NCBI GenBank assembly: GCA_032622095.1
Contig: CP136066.1
Coordinates: 175,521,164-175,585,163 of the forward strand
Reading direction: 5' to 3'
From: Siphonodentalium dalli
Taxonomy: Eukaryota > Mollusca > Scaphopoda > Gadilida > Siphonodentaliidae
Length of the DNA: 64,000 bases
Shown here: piece after piece, positions 25,501-37,689 of the stretch
Numbering within the stretch: the first letter of the stretch is position 1
Layout of the letters: each line of letters begins with the position of its first letter
The notes under the pieces: generated by a model
The model's database searches: none
Told to the model about the DNA's origin: nothing
Seen by the model: the letters and a program-made list of their open reading frames with translations, nothing else
Program-made: the position numbers and the translations under genes

Positions 25501-26384
25501 CTTGTATAAGAAATACCAGCCTGGGGTCAATACTATGAACAATTTTATACCTGTAAATACAAATTGTATTTATTAATTTGTAATTACAAATTTGTGTTAA
25601 CTATCACAGTGGTTTCATAGTACAGGGAAAATTTAGCCGTATTATTGTAATACCTTAGACTGGGCGAGAGGTGAAACCCCTAAAAGGCAGCTGTAAAACT
25701 TAGAAAAAACTAACTCCCCACTCTGCTCCCATGCACATGTTATCAGTGTTATCTGAATACCAGTTCAAATTAGACGGACATGTATATAGAGCTAAAATAA
25801 CTGACAACAATTTATATGGGGAAGTTACAATGCGTGCTATCATATTGTGATTAGTGAGAACGCCGGTACTATGAAACGATGAGCTAACAAAATCTCGCAA
25901 ATTTCACAAAGATCTACTGTTGATTATTGTAGATTGCTTACGGACAAACTTTTGCCTGTGAGTGATTAACAATATATTGAATCACGGCGGGCCAAAGTTA
26001 CAAAAGAAATAACCGATCATAAGTTGAGAGGTGAACGCTTATCAGAGCTATCCAATCGGTTCACGGATTGCTAAGTTGATGACCACTTGTCTGCGCAAGT
26101 TAACAATTAAACGGTTCGTTTGTAGTGTGTGTATGTAAGTACAAGTCAGTGTAATACCGAGTACTACAAACATTTTGGTATCATTGTTTTTACAAATTAC
26201 AAATTTACAATCATTCAGTTTGTGAAAATAAAATATTATATTTTGATGGTATAGCATTATATATATTGTGACCATCCTATTATTTCAAACTGATCCGCTA
26301 CTCTTATCATAACACATCGAGGCAGTAACGTGGCTCCATTTTATCGGGAGGGGTGTATCGAAGCAGGGACGTGCTAATGGTCTC
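25501..26384. other. No gene recognised
   Basis: Unassigned AT-rich sequence. The minus frames 25700-25900 and 26048-26275 are short and show no family signature. Confidence 0.55.
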
Positions 26385-26690
26385 GGTTATAGAAGTGGTG
26401 CGGTAGAGTGCCAGTCGGTAGAATGACAGGTGCGCTACACTGTTACATGGCGTCCAGCGCTGACGAAGCTGGTTCTAACCCCGTCATATGGAGGGTGGCC
26501 GGAATCGTGTATCTGGGCAAGTTTGTCAGTTGGGGGGTGGTTTCTACACGCAGTGGGACGATTTCTCGGTGAAATCGAGCCTCTGTGCGGTCTTTCCTCC
26601 ACCCGTAAAATTGACAACGTCGTGTGTGGCATAGCGGCTAGAACGTTGATAAACCCTAATAAACCATACCAAACCAAAAGGAGTGTCATT
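26385..26690 (+). mobile_element. SINE-like element, copy A
   Basis: The head has tRNA-like signals: repeated CGGTAGAGTG/CGGTAGAATG and, near 26470, GGTTCTAACCCC, which fits a Pol III B-box. The body shares several blocks with the copy at 61631-62010: GTATCTGGGCAAGTTTGTCA, GTGGTTTCTAC, and GGTCTTTCC followed by CACCCGTAAAA and GACnACGTCGTG. It ends in AATAAACC-type sequence. Two diverged copies sharing head type and body argue for a dispersed SINE family. The family name is unknown to me. Confidence 0.65.
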
Positions 26691-26889
26691 TTATAATATC
26701 AAACTGCTCCGATATCTTATAATATATCTAGATAGGGACGTGGCTATATGGGCTCAGTTTGGCGACGGGTTGTCCATCCTATAATTTCCATATGCACCCT
26801 TTGAACAAAACAATGCCTATAAATTCCACATAACGATGGAATCGTATATCAAGAGGAAAGTATTTTAATTTTTCTACGCTGATAACAAA

Positions 26890-27155
26890 ACTTAGTCAAT
26901 ATGACTAACATATGTTAGTCAAACGTTTTTCCTCAGGATGACTGACTTAGTTCAGCCAACATGACTGAGGCATAACATTAATCAAAATTACTAGGGTGAT
27001 GTTAGTCATAACGACTAAGGAATGGGGACTTTTCTTAGTCAATTGGAAGGCGTAAATTAAAGTTGCTGAATTATGTGCAAATAATTCCAATAATTGACCA
27101 AAGTTACTCAAAACGTTTGTGACTAACACTAAGTTAGTCATATTTAGTCAATATG
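26890..27155. mobile_element. MITE-like element with TTAGTCA-rich terminal inverted repeats
   Basis: The left arm (26890-26930; CTTAGTCAATATGACTAACA then AAACGTTTTT) pairs imperfectly with the right arm (27107-27155; AAAACGTTTGTGACTAAC then TATTTAGTCAATATG). The interior repeats TTAGTCA/TGACTAA several times. There is no coding capacity. Target duplication not resolved. Confidence 0.6.
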
Positions 27156-28420
27156 TCCAATCCAAGGGGCGGGGGTGCACAACTTACTGTTACAGCTTGA
27201 AAATCAGAAGCCAACCGGGGTAAACAATTTTATAATTGTTTATAATTGAGGGGTGGGGATACAGTTGGATATCGACGTTTCGAAAAAAAAAAAAGAGCAT
27301 CTTGCCACGTCACTGCATTTATGCTCTAGTCATTTATGAAAAATGTGCTTGCATCTTCGTATTCGTGTCCTTCACCGTGACCAAATGCATTCGCGTCGAC
27401 GATTGAAACTCAAAGGATAATCCGCAATGCATTCTTGAGCGAAAAATCATACTCACATTGGGAACACGCGTCATTTTTATCCATTCTTGGATATATCATT
27501 GATTATGGTAAGTACATGTTACATGCTAATGTTGGCTATAATCCGCAAGTATCACTCACTATTTGTATTAATCACTAACTTTTGTCAGAGATGTTGTGAC
27601 TCATACGATTTGGCGGCTACTCGCCCCATCCTATTCTGAACAGCTGTAATGTGCCAGGCATCGTGTTCCCAAGACCACTATCGCCATGTCCCTGTTTATG
27701 AGATTTCCATTGATAACACATTTTCATAAGGGGGCTACATCCCTGCGAATCAGATGGTTATATGCTCTGGTTTAAGGATGTGAAAATCGACAATTTATGT
27801 TTGACACCCTATATAGACATTCTAGACAAGTTCTTAACGTTGTAACTTTCAATAAATTGGGTAATTTCAGTAGTTACAAGGAACACATACTGCTACATCA
27901 CATCCAAGCTGACACCCCATAAGGTTTGACAATTTCTAAATATAGGCCATTTCAATCCAAACTTTTGACCAAAGGAGGTAAATATGCAAATGTTGGTCTA
28001 AAACAAAACATACCCCCTAATAAATTGTTGGAAAAAACAAAATAACAGAACAAGTTCAACCTATTGTTGTTGTAAAATTTCCAATTCATGTTGTTTCAGG
28101 TATCAAATTTCCAGCTTTTGAACGTGTTGATAAAATGTTTGGAGCGAGAAACATAACCCAACCCCCTTGTCGCGACGTCCCTGTGGGTTGTACTTGAAAT
28201 TTCCAGCTGACAAAATATTTTCCCGAGGGGGTGAATCGACCCATTGTCGCCACGTCCCTGCGTATCATAGATATATATATTATCCGTGTTAAGGGTGCGA
28301 AAACTGAACAATTATGTTTCATAGTACTCGAACATTCTTTGTGATTGGAGATATTTGTAAATACAAAGAACACGTACTATTTGTGATTTATGTTTGTAAT
28401 CGTAGGTTCATAGTATTGGC
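27156..28420. repeat. Two diverged copies of an unassigned repeat
   Basis: The stretch around 27725-27900 (GGGGGCTACATCCCTGCG, later AAAATCGACAATTTATGTTT, later AAGGAACACATACTG) resembles that around 28225-28385 (GGGGGTGAAT..., CGCCACGTCCCTGCG, GAAAACTGAACAATTATGTTT, AAAGAACACGTACT). Similarity is patchy but colinear over about 170 bp. The remaining sequence is unassigned. Confidence 0.45.
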
Positions 28421-28540
28421 GGAATGATAAATTGTTATTTCTTACAAACAATTGTAGATTCTTACAAAGAAAAAGTTTCATAGTATTGACCCCTGGTCCC
28501 ATAAAATCAGCACATAGTGGCCTCAATGATTTTTCCTTTT

Positions 28541-29110
28541 CAGCCCATAAAGCTTATTTGTGTCTCGTGTTCATCTCTACACGCTATACGAGACTTTTTG
28601 GTGTCATCGTTTTCAGCACCATTATGGAATATTTCAAAATGAATTAGTACCATATAGTGATATAGAGCTGAAAATATATAATTAAAATTAAGCACGAATC
28701 TAGTGAATTAACGGAATGTTTTGATGTTATGAATTACGCCCAATACGGGCTCATCGCAACAATATGGTATATATGATATTATTTCAGGAGAATATGTTGA
28801 AAATACACACGCAGTATCCTAGCCTGTTTCGTGAAAATAAGTTCATATGGAATATATATAATATTTGTTTTTCGCTTTCAGCCCATATATAGAGCTAATT
28901 TATTTTTTGTTTTCATTCTTATATACGAGAGTATTTGGGGTCATCGTTTTCAGCACTATATGCGATTATATCAATATGAAATTGTCCCACATAACGCTGA
29001 AAATAAACATTCAATTTAAGCTTGAAACCATCTTTTACTAAGTAACGGAAAAGTCTGATTATGGTGTTCTGAATTATAAATCCAATACGGGCTTATTGCA
29101 ATAATAGGGA
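28541..29110. repeat. Diverged tandem duplication, period ~338 bp
   Basis: Both 28541 and 28879 begin CAGCCCATA and continue through GGTGTCATCGTTTTCAGCAC / GGGGTCATCGTTTTCAGCAC, then CGCTGAAAATA-type sequence, and CCAATACGGGCTCATCGCAA / CCAATACGGGCTTATTGCAA. Copies span roughly 28541-28780 and 28879-29110. No coding content is recognised. Confidence 0.7.
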
Positions 29111-29202
29111 CTTTTTCGTGTAATTTTCGGCCAAATTGAATGGTGGTATATCAGGGGGAATTCTATAAATAATACCCAAATCTTACGCATTTCAATTATT
29201 TA

Positions 29203-29882
29203 CACGGTGGTGCAAGATCGGTGGCGCAACGGTGGCGAAAACGGTGGTGATTTTGAAGATGGCGACGGGCGATGTTTTGATGAGTATGTATGTCAGAAAT
29301 CACGTTTTACATCACATGTGTTACGTTTGTGTTTACTGATATTTCATCCGATTGCTTTGGAATATAATAATGTACGCTGGGACATACGATATGTGGTGAT
29401 TGAATTTGTTATTACGCGTGATTGTTTATATTTATTAACCCATTTCACCACTTATACTGTGGTATTCGAGCATACATGAAGCCACCAACCCGCCCGACCC
29501 CAATATCCATTACAATTAAACAATACATTAAGCCTTTACAACGGGAAGGACGGGCCGGCGTATATCTATATGGTACATGATTGAAGGTTCGAATAGTGAA
29601 CTTGTTCAATCGACCTAATTTGATGTGAAAGCCGTGGGTATTTTCGTGATTTCTCTTAGTTTATGCATTCTAAATTAATATGTAATGACGCGTGGGTACT
29701 TATATTATTAAATTTGACATAAGGGAAGTCAATCGGGAGATCTGTATTGCCTAGATATTAAATTTTTTTTTTTATGCCGGTGACGACTATTGCGGTGGCG
29801 ACGAATTTATGCCGGCGGCTACTAAATTTATTAACATTTCTTACATCGCCACCGTTTTCGCCACCGATATTGCACCACTGTG
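29203..29882. mobile_element. MITE 1, ~680 bp, CACRGTGGTGCA termini
   Basis: The left end CACGGTGGTGCAAGATCGGT and the reverse complement of the right end, CACAGTGGTGCAATATCGGT, match over about 45 bp, with GGTGGCG repeats inside both arms. ATTTA occurs immediately outside each end (29198-29202 and 29883-29887), a possible 5-bp target duplication. The interior has short open frames without a recognised domain. The CAC...GTG ends resemble CACTA/Chapaev-type elements, but the superfamily is not certain. Confidence 0.7.
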
Positions 29883-29887
29883 ATTTA

Positions 29888-30134
29888 GGGTCCTGTGAAT
29901 AATCGAGATTCGATGAAAAACGAATCGACTAATATTCTTCATAAGTGCACATCTATCGCTTTATTATTGTTTAAGTTCTTGGTTCACTAATTCCAAAATG
30001 AAATAGGTTCAGTTTGGGCTCGTTAGTTAATAACTTCACCCGTTGTTATAGTCTGGGTTCCAAGTTGAATCAATTGAATTCAAGGGAGCAATTTTCGATT
30101 CGACGTTTCGGAATTTCCGATATTCACAGGACCC
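29888..30134. mobile_element. MITE 2, 247 bp, PIF/Harbinger-like
   Basis: Left terminus GGGTCCTGTGAATAATCG and right terminus (reverse complement) GGGTCCTGTGAATATCGG form inverted repeats of about 17 bp, with imperfect pairing further in (ATTCGATG... and ...CGATTCGACG). It is bounded by TTA at 29885-29887 and TAA at 30135-30137. GGG-starting termini with a TWA target site are typical of PIF/Harbinger. The interior is non-coding. Confidence 0.65.
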
Positions 30135-30137
30135 TAA

Positions 30138-30551
30138 GGGTACGTTCATACACTGGCAAGTTTGCACGGTATGGTTTGCAGGCATTTTGTCGTAGAAAAC
30201 GATATGGCGCCATGATATGAATGGAAAAAAACACATACAGTGCATCTGTGTCATAGCTAACTACATGCGAAGTAAAATCTGCGTAGTTCCACTAGTAACG
30301 ATGCTACTGGAAGTTGCCTGTAAAAATCGTGCAATTATCTTGCAAAAATTAATCATACAGGTATTTGAAGGCAAATTCCAGTAGCACTGTTACAAGTGGA
30401 ACAAGATAAATGTTACTTCTCATGTCTTTCGCTTTAGTAAAGATGCATGTTATGTGCACGTTTCCGTTCATATTCTGGCACCATGTGGTTTTCTATGACG
30501 AAATGCCCGCAGAAACATACCGTGCAAACTTGCCAGCGTATGAACGTACCC
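30138..30551. mobile_element. MITE 3, 414 bp, PIF/Harbinger-like, long terminal inverted repeats
   Basis: Left terminus GGGTACGTTCATACACTGGC and right terminus (reverse complement) GGGTACGTTCATACGCTGGC pair over nearly 100 bp, including CAAGTTTGCACGGTATG and the GGCATTTTGTCGTAGAAAAC / GGCATTTCGTCATAGAAAAC blocks. TAA flanks both ends (30135-30137 and 30552-30554), a good 3-bp TWA target duplication. No coding sequence. Confidence 0.8.
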
Positions 30552-30554
30552 TAA

Positions 30555-31994
30555 CAGTAACTGTTCCTCCATACAAACCAATGTAAAATTTACAAATTTG
30601 CATGCTATAACCATTCAATTCATCGGTCAATATTTACACTCCAATATGTCAGTGGCTATGGAACGCGAATTTAAACTCGGGATTGGTGTAGAGTCCACCA
30701 CGTGACGCTCGGGAACCGGTTGCAACACGTGCCGACCAGAGCACGTGTTATATTGACCAGCGATATTACTAGTAAGTGCAGACCACACAACTTCGGGTCT
30801 GTGATAACTTGCACATAATGTTGCTTCCGACTTATTGCTATTTCACAACGAATGACACAATAACTCACGCCTATTATAATAGGCATGTTACTATGAACAA
30901 CATGCGAAGCCTTGAAGGCCATCGCTCAATTCAGCTGTCTTGAGACAGTCTGTATCTACCATGCACACATACCTATATGTGTTGATCCCTCAGTTACTTT
31001 GAGGAATCTTAATTCCGCTCTCTCCTGATGAGACATTGCGGGTTCACCAATTTCTAAATTGGTTGACAAAATAGGTCGAAACACTAAAAGGCAGTGTAGA
31101 GTGCTACATAGAATGTCCCGTCCATAGATCGGATGGGATGTTGGTATTTATCCAATTTTATATAAAAACCGAATTTTAGATGTCATTATGTCGACGTATT
31201 TCCATAATTATATTATACGCGGAAAACCAGGGGGGGGGGGGTGGGGAAAAAACTCCAGGAACGTATGCTTATTTTCTGCGTTCGGGAACTTTTGGGACCC
31301 ACCCAAATCCGCAAATTTTGTACTACCAAAATTTAGGTACCCACCCCCATACTACTTTATTTTATGTGAAATTTAATACAGATTTATGCCCCAATATCTA
31401 AAATTTCCCTCATGTTCTGTTTCTGAAAATTTTAGATTGGCGGGGATGGGGGGGGGGGGGGGCTTCACGCAGCCGCCTGGCTTACCCTCATGCATGCAGC
31501 TCGTACGACCATGACGAGATAATAATAGTATGTGCGGTCATTTATATGTGAAAGCAATTTAATTGTATATATAGCTGTCGAAATCTATAATCTTTAATGG
31601 ATGACCCTTCGTGTTCAGTTCCCAACATCCCAGATGGTGCCAATTGATAGCCCACATAAAACGCACATAAAACGTGTTGACCCTAAATGAACCCATGCCA
31701 GTATTAGTCAAATCTGGTCAGTGGCCGAAGGGGGATAACTCAATCTGGTAAATTGTCACCCAATACTATTCTTAAAAATGCATTTTATTCCCAACTGATA
31801 CTAATTTCATAATATTTCTGACTGGGAATATCATTATTTGTATCACAGTAGTCACAATGAATCCACTTACGTAGTTTTAGACACAGAAAACACCATCCGG
31901 TTTATGGGCCAGGAGAGTAGGTCCCCATAACACATAAGTCCCCACAGGCCAGGTCTAAAGACGGCACGGTTTCCCCGTAAACCATGTTTAAACA

Positions 31995-31997
<3 letters not shown>
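30555..31997. other. No gene; E-box cluster and poly-G runs
   Basis: Three CACGTG palindromes lie at 30699-30704, 30726-30731 and 30742-30747. Runs of G occur near 31229-31240 and 31450-31463, the second followed by GCTTCACGCAGCCGCCTGGC. No coding region is recognised. Confidence 0.55.
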
Positions 31998-32048
<51 letters not shown>

Positions 32049-32049
32049 A
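31998..32049. repeat. (CT)n microsatellite
   Basis: Almost pure CT dinucleotides for about 50 bases with one TTT interruption, followed by a short CA stretch. Confidence 0.95.
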
Positions 32050-33645
32050 CACACGCTCTCTTCTGGTTAACACCAACAATAATAACAAACGCTATATCTA
32101 TGGAACTCGTTTAAAAGAAGGTTTGCATGAGTATTCTTAGGAGAACCACCTAATTCGTTATTTAAATGATTGGTCTTTAAAGAAATTCTTTTTATTATTA
32201 ATTTATGATTATCTCCGTTATATTTAGTAAATATAATCATTCCAAAAGGAAGTTTATTTAGTATTGGCTTGTTGGCTCCGGTTATTCCCCTTCCGAATAA
32301 ATAAGGATAAACATTTTAACCACGTGTTATTCAGATTGAATACTAATCGCTATCTGATCGTGAATCCCTATTATATATTGTTTTAAATACTGACTTCAGT
32401 GTGGCATGTTTCGTGATTCACTTACGAGATCGCTGCCCCATATTGCATGGACTTCGTTTGGAAATAGAACATAGCTATCTGACCATGCACATGGTGTACT
32501 GGATAATATATTCCAGCCTCGGAGCTTGTCATGTGACGTTAGAAGTTGTTCGATCTTAACTTCCTTATATTAATCCATGAAATCGGACCAGGATGTAACA
32601 CATTTATAGTGATTTCCTCAGATACTCAACGTTGTATCCACATTCTTGATCTTTCTGTGTGGAACCAGGACTGGGGGTCCTATATATTATCGTGTCTAGC
32701 ATCAACGCACCCGTGCTCAACCGTGGTGATAATGGCCGTTTGACATCCTCTGCCGAGCTGTTTAGAAGTGACAACTTTTACTTCTTCGACATAGGAAACG
32801 GGTAAGCCCGTTATGATATAAATTAAAAGATATGTCACAAAAATAAGAAAATACATAAAAAATCAGCGCTAGGTTCTTGTTACGATCCGTGGATTATGGA
32901 TACAAGACTGTCTGACACTTTATGTTAAACGGGACACACAAGTTACTGAACACCTTGTATAGTGTAGAATCTTGGATCCATCTTTGCTTGCACATATCAT
33001 AAACCCTCGATTTGGCTTTATATATTGATAGCAGAATGGTTTGTAATTGATTTTTATCTAGACTATTATTTTGGAAAAATTCACCGTGTTTTACTTAATC
33101 GGTAAAATGTGCCGTCACTATATGGATGCACTATCCGACATTTGGCTAACTGCATTCATATAATATGCTATGGTTTATAGAAAATTGCATACGAAGCAAT
33201 GACTTATGAAGAAGATAAAAAAGAATTTGATAATTGTTCACAAATTTGCTCTTTATTCACATGGAGTACATTCAATTTTACTTTCTTTTCGTATTTCAGA
33301 AGATGCGACCGATCTGTAATATGATTGTATTCTCTGGTCAGGCAAAACTGATCCTTGTTATTTTTCACAATTATTGGCATTTGGATGATTGTTCACAACT
33401 ACATTGTTCACGAAGTAACATACATCTGAATTACTAATTTTATGAGTTGAGAGAAAATATAAATTAGTGGGGATAATTCCATACATTACAGTCAATGGAG
33501 CGATAAGCTTTCGGACCGAGGAAAGGTAAGGTTCAAGTATAATACCAGAGGTAAACCCGAAGAGCCATATGGAGTCTGGGAATAATCAGATTAAAAATAA
33601 TAATGTTGACTGCATAGAGCATGCGGAGTATTTACTAATGCAAAG
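32050..33645. other. No gene recognised
   Basis: Unassigned AT-rich DNA. The plus-strand frames at 32546-32743 and 33234-33437 lack any recognisable domain. Confidence 0.55.
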
Positions 33646-34335
33646 AGTTAAATTCAAGATGGCTGCCAACAGCCATGTTATTTTTATGAAACCCATTTAT
33701 AGGTGATCATAAACATGCCTGTAAATTTTCTAAATAGTTTCCGATAAATGCGGGCTGCGGAGTGTGTACATGGATTCGAATTTCAAATCAAATGATGGCC
33801 GTTTTTTAACGAATTTCGGAAAAATCGATGTCTCCCATCTAGTTGTCACCCAATGATACATATGGAGTTTAGTGACGATGAGTTCAGGGTGTAACCTGCT
33901 TGGTGTGCTGAAGGTTTTAGTCATGCAAGGAATAAAATCCATGATGGCCGGGGTGGCGGCCATATCTAAAGAAAAATTCGTAAACAATGTAAAACTCCCA
34001 TCTGGTGGTCACCCGGGTACGGGAAGTGGTCTGTATGGTGTGCTAAAGCATTTAGTCGTGCACATTATAAAAGCTAAGATGGCTGCCGGCGGCCATGCAT
34101 TTCGTCGAAAATCCGTCAATGCTCCCATCTTGTGGTAATCCTAAACTTGTCTGCTCAAATTTCAAAAACATTTCTCCAATAAATGCGGGGTACACTGTGT
34201 GAGCATTGATTAAAATTTGAAATCCAAGATGGGTGGTTGTGGCTATATGTTTTTAAACAGAATTTCGGAAAAAATCGACTGCTCCCATTTAGACACGCTC
34301 CTCCAAGTCCTTTACATATTATCTGAGATCCTTGT
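33646..34335. repeat. Degenerate tandem repeat, ~130-155 bp units, five copies
   Basis: Units begin near 33646, 33776, 33930, 34066 and 34208. Each has the order AAATnCAAGATGGC(T/C)G..., a GGC/GCC-rich stretch ending CGGCCAT, a TTTCGnnnAAAATCG block, and CTCCCATCTnGTGGTnACCC. The open frames in this stretch follow the repeat and are not called genes. A related, inverted block is present near 63360-63420. Confidence 0.65.
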
Positions 34336-37300
34336 TCACGAGAGACTCCGGGGTATATAGCCAGATATTCAAACATTTCCTGACCGCCATGCAAACTTGA
34401 CTTCGTCACGTTGAGCCTTAAAATAATGTATAGGGACGAGAGGAGATAAGAGGGTCGGATCACACGTTATACCACATACAGTACTGTAGCTCTATAATTA
34501 ATATAACTAATTGATATAACTAGAAACAAGAGCCATTACTCTGTTAAGATAATTGGAATAGGGACGATTTTTATTGTGGAGCTGTCGCGCATGTTATACA
34601 ATCACATAGCAAACAGTTATCAAAAGCCACTAATACACCGCTATGTTGCGAACGATTAAGGCCGGACACCGGATGAAATATATACGAAGAGCGACAAATA
34701 TGACCGAACTAATAATGATAATAAATGTCCACATGTAAGTATACACGTTTATGCTTGGTTTTCGTTCGATCAGTGAGCACGTCATTGTCACGTGATTATG
34801 TTTTCAGATGTTGCTGGAATGAATCATTCATCAACTTGCATCGCTCCTTTTAAATCATCAATTGGATTTCCCATTTGATTGAATAAAAGTTTGAGTATAC
34901 ATATATATCGCCATGCATGTTCCATAAAATATTTCAGCTACTTTACAAGTGTTTAAAAATACTAAATCGTGGATATAATTGAGACTATACTATTCTTCTT
35001 TCTCTCTAAAAATCTAGTGGCAACGCATTTAGTATAAACATATTTTTATTTTCAAATCAAACATAGCATAATATACAGATGATACAAATATGCAAAATAG
35101 AAGAGATAATGTGTGGAAATGAGGACAACAACAAGGACAACAAGCCCGAGGGCTTATATGAAGTCTTCGCCTCTTTGGCGACGTGCCCCATCCCCAATAA
35201 GTGGGGGAGGGGTATCGATCAGACGGTAAAGGATTGTAATAATGTTATTAGGAGAAATGGAGATATATATCTAAGTTTGAGTTAGGGATGGAAACAGGGA
35301 GAAGATAGTGTTAGGAATAGCAAGAGACCGGGGAGGGAGAGAGTTAGAGAGAGGGAGGGGAGAGGGGTGAGAAAGTAGAAGACAGGAGATGAATCGTGAA
35401 ATGATGACAATGGTGAGGAGTGTTCAATAATTGAGTTGTTGCGTGATAAAAATGATGCTCGTCTATAGTAATATGCATGCGTCAGGCTCCATTGGAGGGG
35501 TCAAACGTAATGGCCAATTCCTATTTCAATGGTGTTCACTGTGAATATCGCAGCATCCTTTATATGGAATCATTTCACGTATATACAGAATAGTTACAAG
35601 TAAGTAACATACAAAGTAATCGTTACCGGAAGACATTTAGTACTACATATATAATGGGGAATATCGAGCTGCCGCATAACGCGGCCGGAACCCAAAGCAA
35701 TTTGTTACCCGTGCAAATCATGGAAATATTTTTGTTCTCATAATTTATGTCTGTACTGCACTAAATATTTTTTTGTTTTCGCGCTGGCTAAGCTCCCTTG
35801 ATTCCCGCATTATAGTATTCTCAGATATGGCTACATTGGGTAGGGGGTCATATAGTTCTCTTCTGAAGTTCTGGGCTCTTGATAAACTGTTAATTCAAAG
35901 AAATCGTGGTAAGTTTTCTCAAGTTCCCCACATAAACAGAAAGGGAATATTTTTACATGATTATCTTTCAGGTCATAACAGGTGGCTGCATTTCAATCTT
36001 AACCGGGTATGAATGATATGAGATCTACGGCATTTACTATGATAAAAAAATCGGCAGGCAACGCAATTGAGTTCATCCAGCATTATAATATGTAGTTGTT
36101 TGAGTTTCACTTGTCTCATTCCGCCCACATGTAGTAGGTTGACTTGCTAAGATTTCAATTTAATTAATCTAGAAGTGAGAGTATTACATTGTTCCACAAT
36201 CAACTTCTACCAAACTATTTGGTTAAAAAAATAGATGAACAATATAATTTACATAAGCGCCAAACATAGGACATAATTATGTGTGTATTTTATTGAAGAG
36301 TGAAAGACTTGGGACAGAATTTGTTCTTGATTTCCATGGATCCGCGTGTGATGTTTCCATCCCTATATGTTAAAAAATGGTTTCCTTGAGTTTTTGTCTG
36401 GAAAACAAGACGCTGTGGCAAAATGGTAAAAGTAATTCAATAAGTCATATTGATCAAGTATTTTCATAATGTCACAGAAGTATTTTTTTGAACAAGATAA
36501 ACGGGATTCATTGGTAGAAAAAAAGCGTATATTCATACAATCTGTGAAGTAAAACTTGTTTAACAATTTTGTTATTTTTGCATTCAACATTACACAAGGA
36601 TGATAATAATGACACTTGCTTTTTATTTATGCAGAATTCTATTGAATGAATACCATGTAAGCCCAGAGAGATATCGGCCCGGATCATGGGTTCGAATCCC
36701 AGTATCGTTTTTTTTGTAAAATCTATGAGTCCTTTCTAATTTAAGAATTTCATTTTGGTTTGTATTCCATAATAGCGAGTTTGCGATTTCGAATCGTTAC
36801 GTATACGGGTACGTCTACGGATAGCTAACCGTACCGGTACACGTTTTTTAATCGCAAACTGTTTCATGGGTAGAATTCAGCACATGGACTGATAATATAT
36901 GGTGAGACAACTACAAACAAATCCATATGTACAAAATATATAGAGAAAATGTTATTCGCATTCGCTTTATTGGCCGACATTATACTTACCGTTATGAAGA
37001 CAATAAATTATTGGCCTCTGGATAACCAATTTCCTTCATCAGGGACGAGGCGACAATACATTGTTAGGGGTTGGGGAAGGGGTTTCTTTCACTCATTGTG
37101 GTCACATTTTCAATTAAATTTCACTAAGGATTTCATTTCATCGATTGGTGACTAAAATAATTGGAATTTTCAGAATGACAAGATGGCCGGGTTATGATAG
37201 ATCTTTAAGTGTATTGTTTTTGTTAGACCCAGGTTCCAAAACAAGACCGAATTTCCCCTGAATATTTAGTCATATTAACTGTTTGGTTGGACTTTTACAA

Positions 37301-37689
37301 CATATCTTAGAGTCGGAACACAACAATGTGAACGTTTATTCCAAAAATTGGGATTTTGGTCTGGATCCACCCGGATGTAGGTTAGTTTAAACATATTTAT
37401 TTGTCTGATTTCAATAACACATATAGGAAATGATACATACATTTTTATATAGACAATGGGATTGGAGGACAAGTGCTTACTCACTTATGAGTACCTCCTC
37501 TCCCATTTACTATTACACTGAAAAATAAATCAAGAATAATGGTATTGCAACATGACTACCAAAGGCAAGTTGAACTTATATACATGTACATATCACCGGT
37601 CGTTTCCCGCCCCCGAGTCAGTCTTTTGTTTATACATGAATTACTTGGAAGTCGTCTTTGATTGAGTCATTTGCTGGCTTGTATATGTA
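34336..37689. other. No gene recognised
   Basis: Unassigned sequence with a GA-rich tract at about 35318-35385 and a Pol III-like remnant at 36685-36715. Open frames at 35079-35285, 35773-36012, 36363-36590 and 36949-37155 are short and unlike any family I know. Confidence 0.5.
36685..36715 (+). other. tRNA T-arm-like / B-box remnant with T8 terminator
   Basis: TGGGTTCGAATCCCA (36687-36701) is a perfect T-stem/loop with the GGTTCGAATCC B-box, followed six bases later by eight T. The 5' half of a tRNA (D-arm, anticodon) is not visible upstream, so this is likelier to be a SINE or tRNA-pseudogene remnant than a functional tRNA. Confidence 0.45.
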
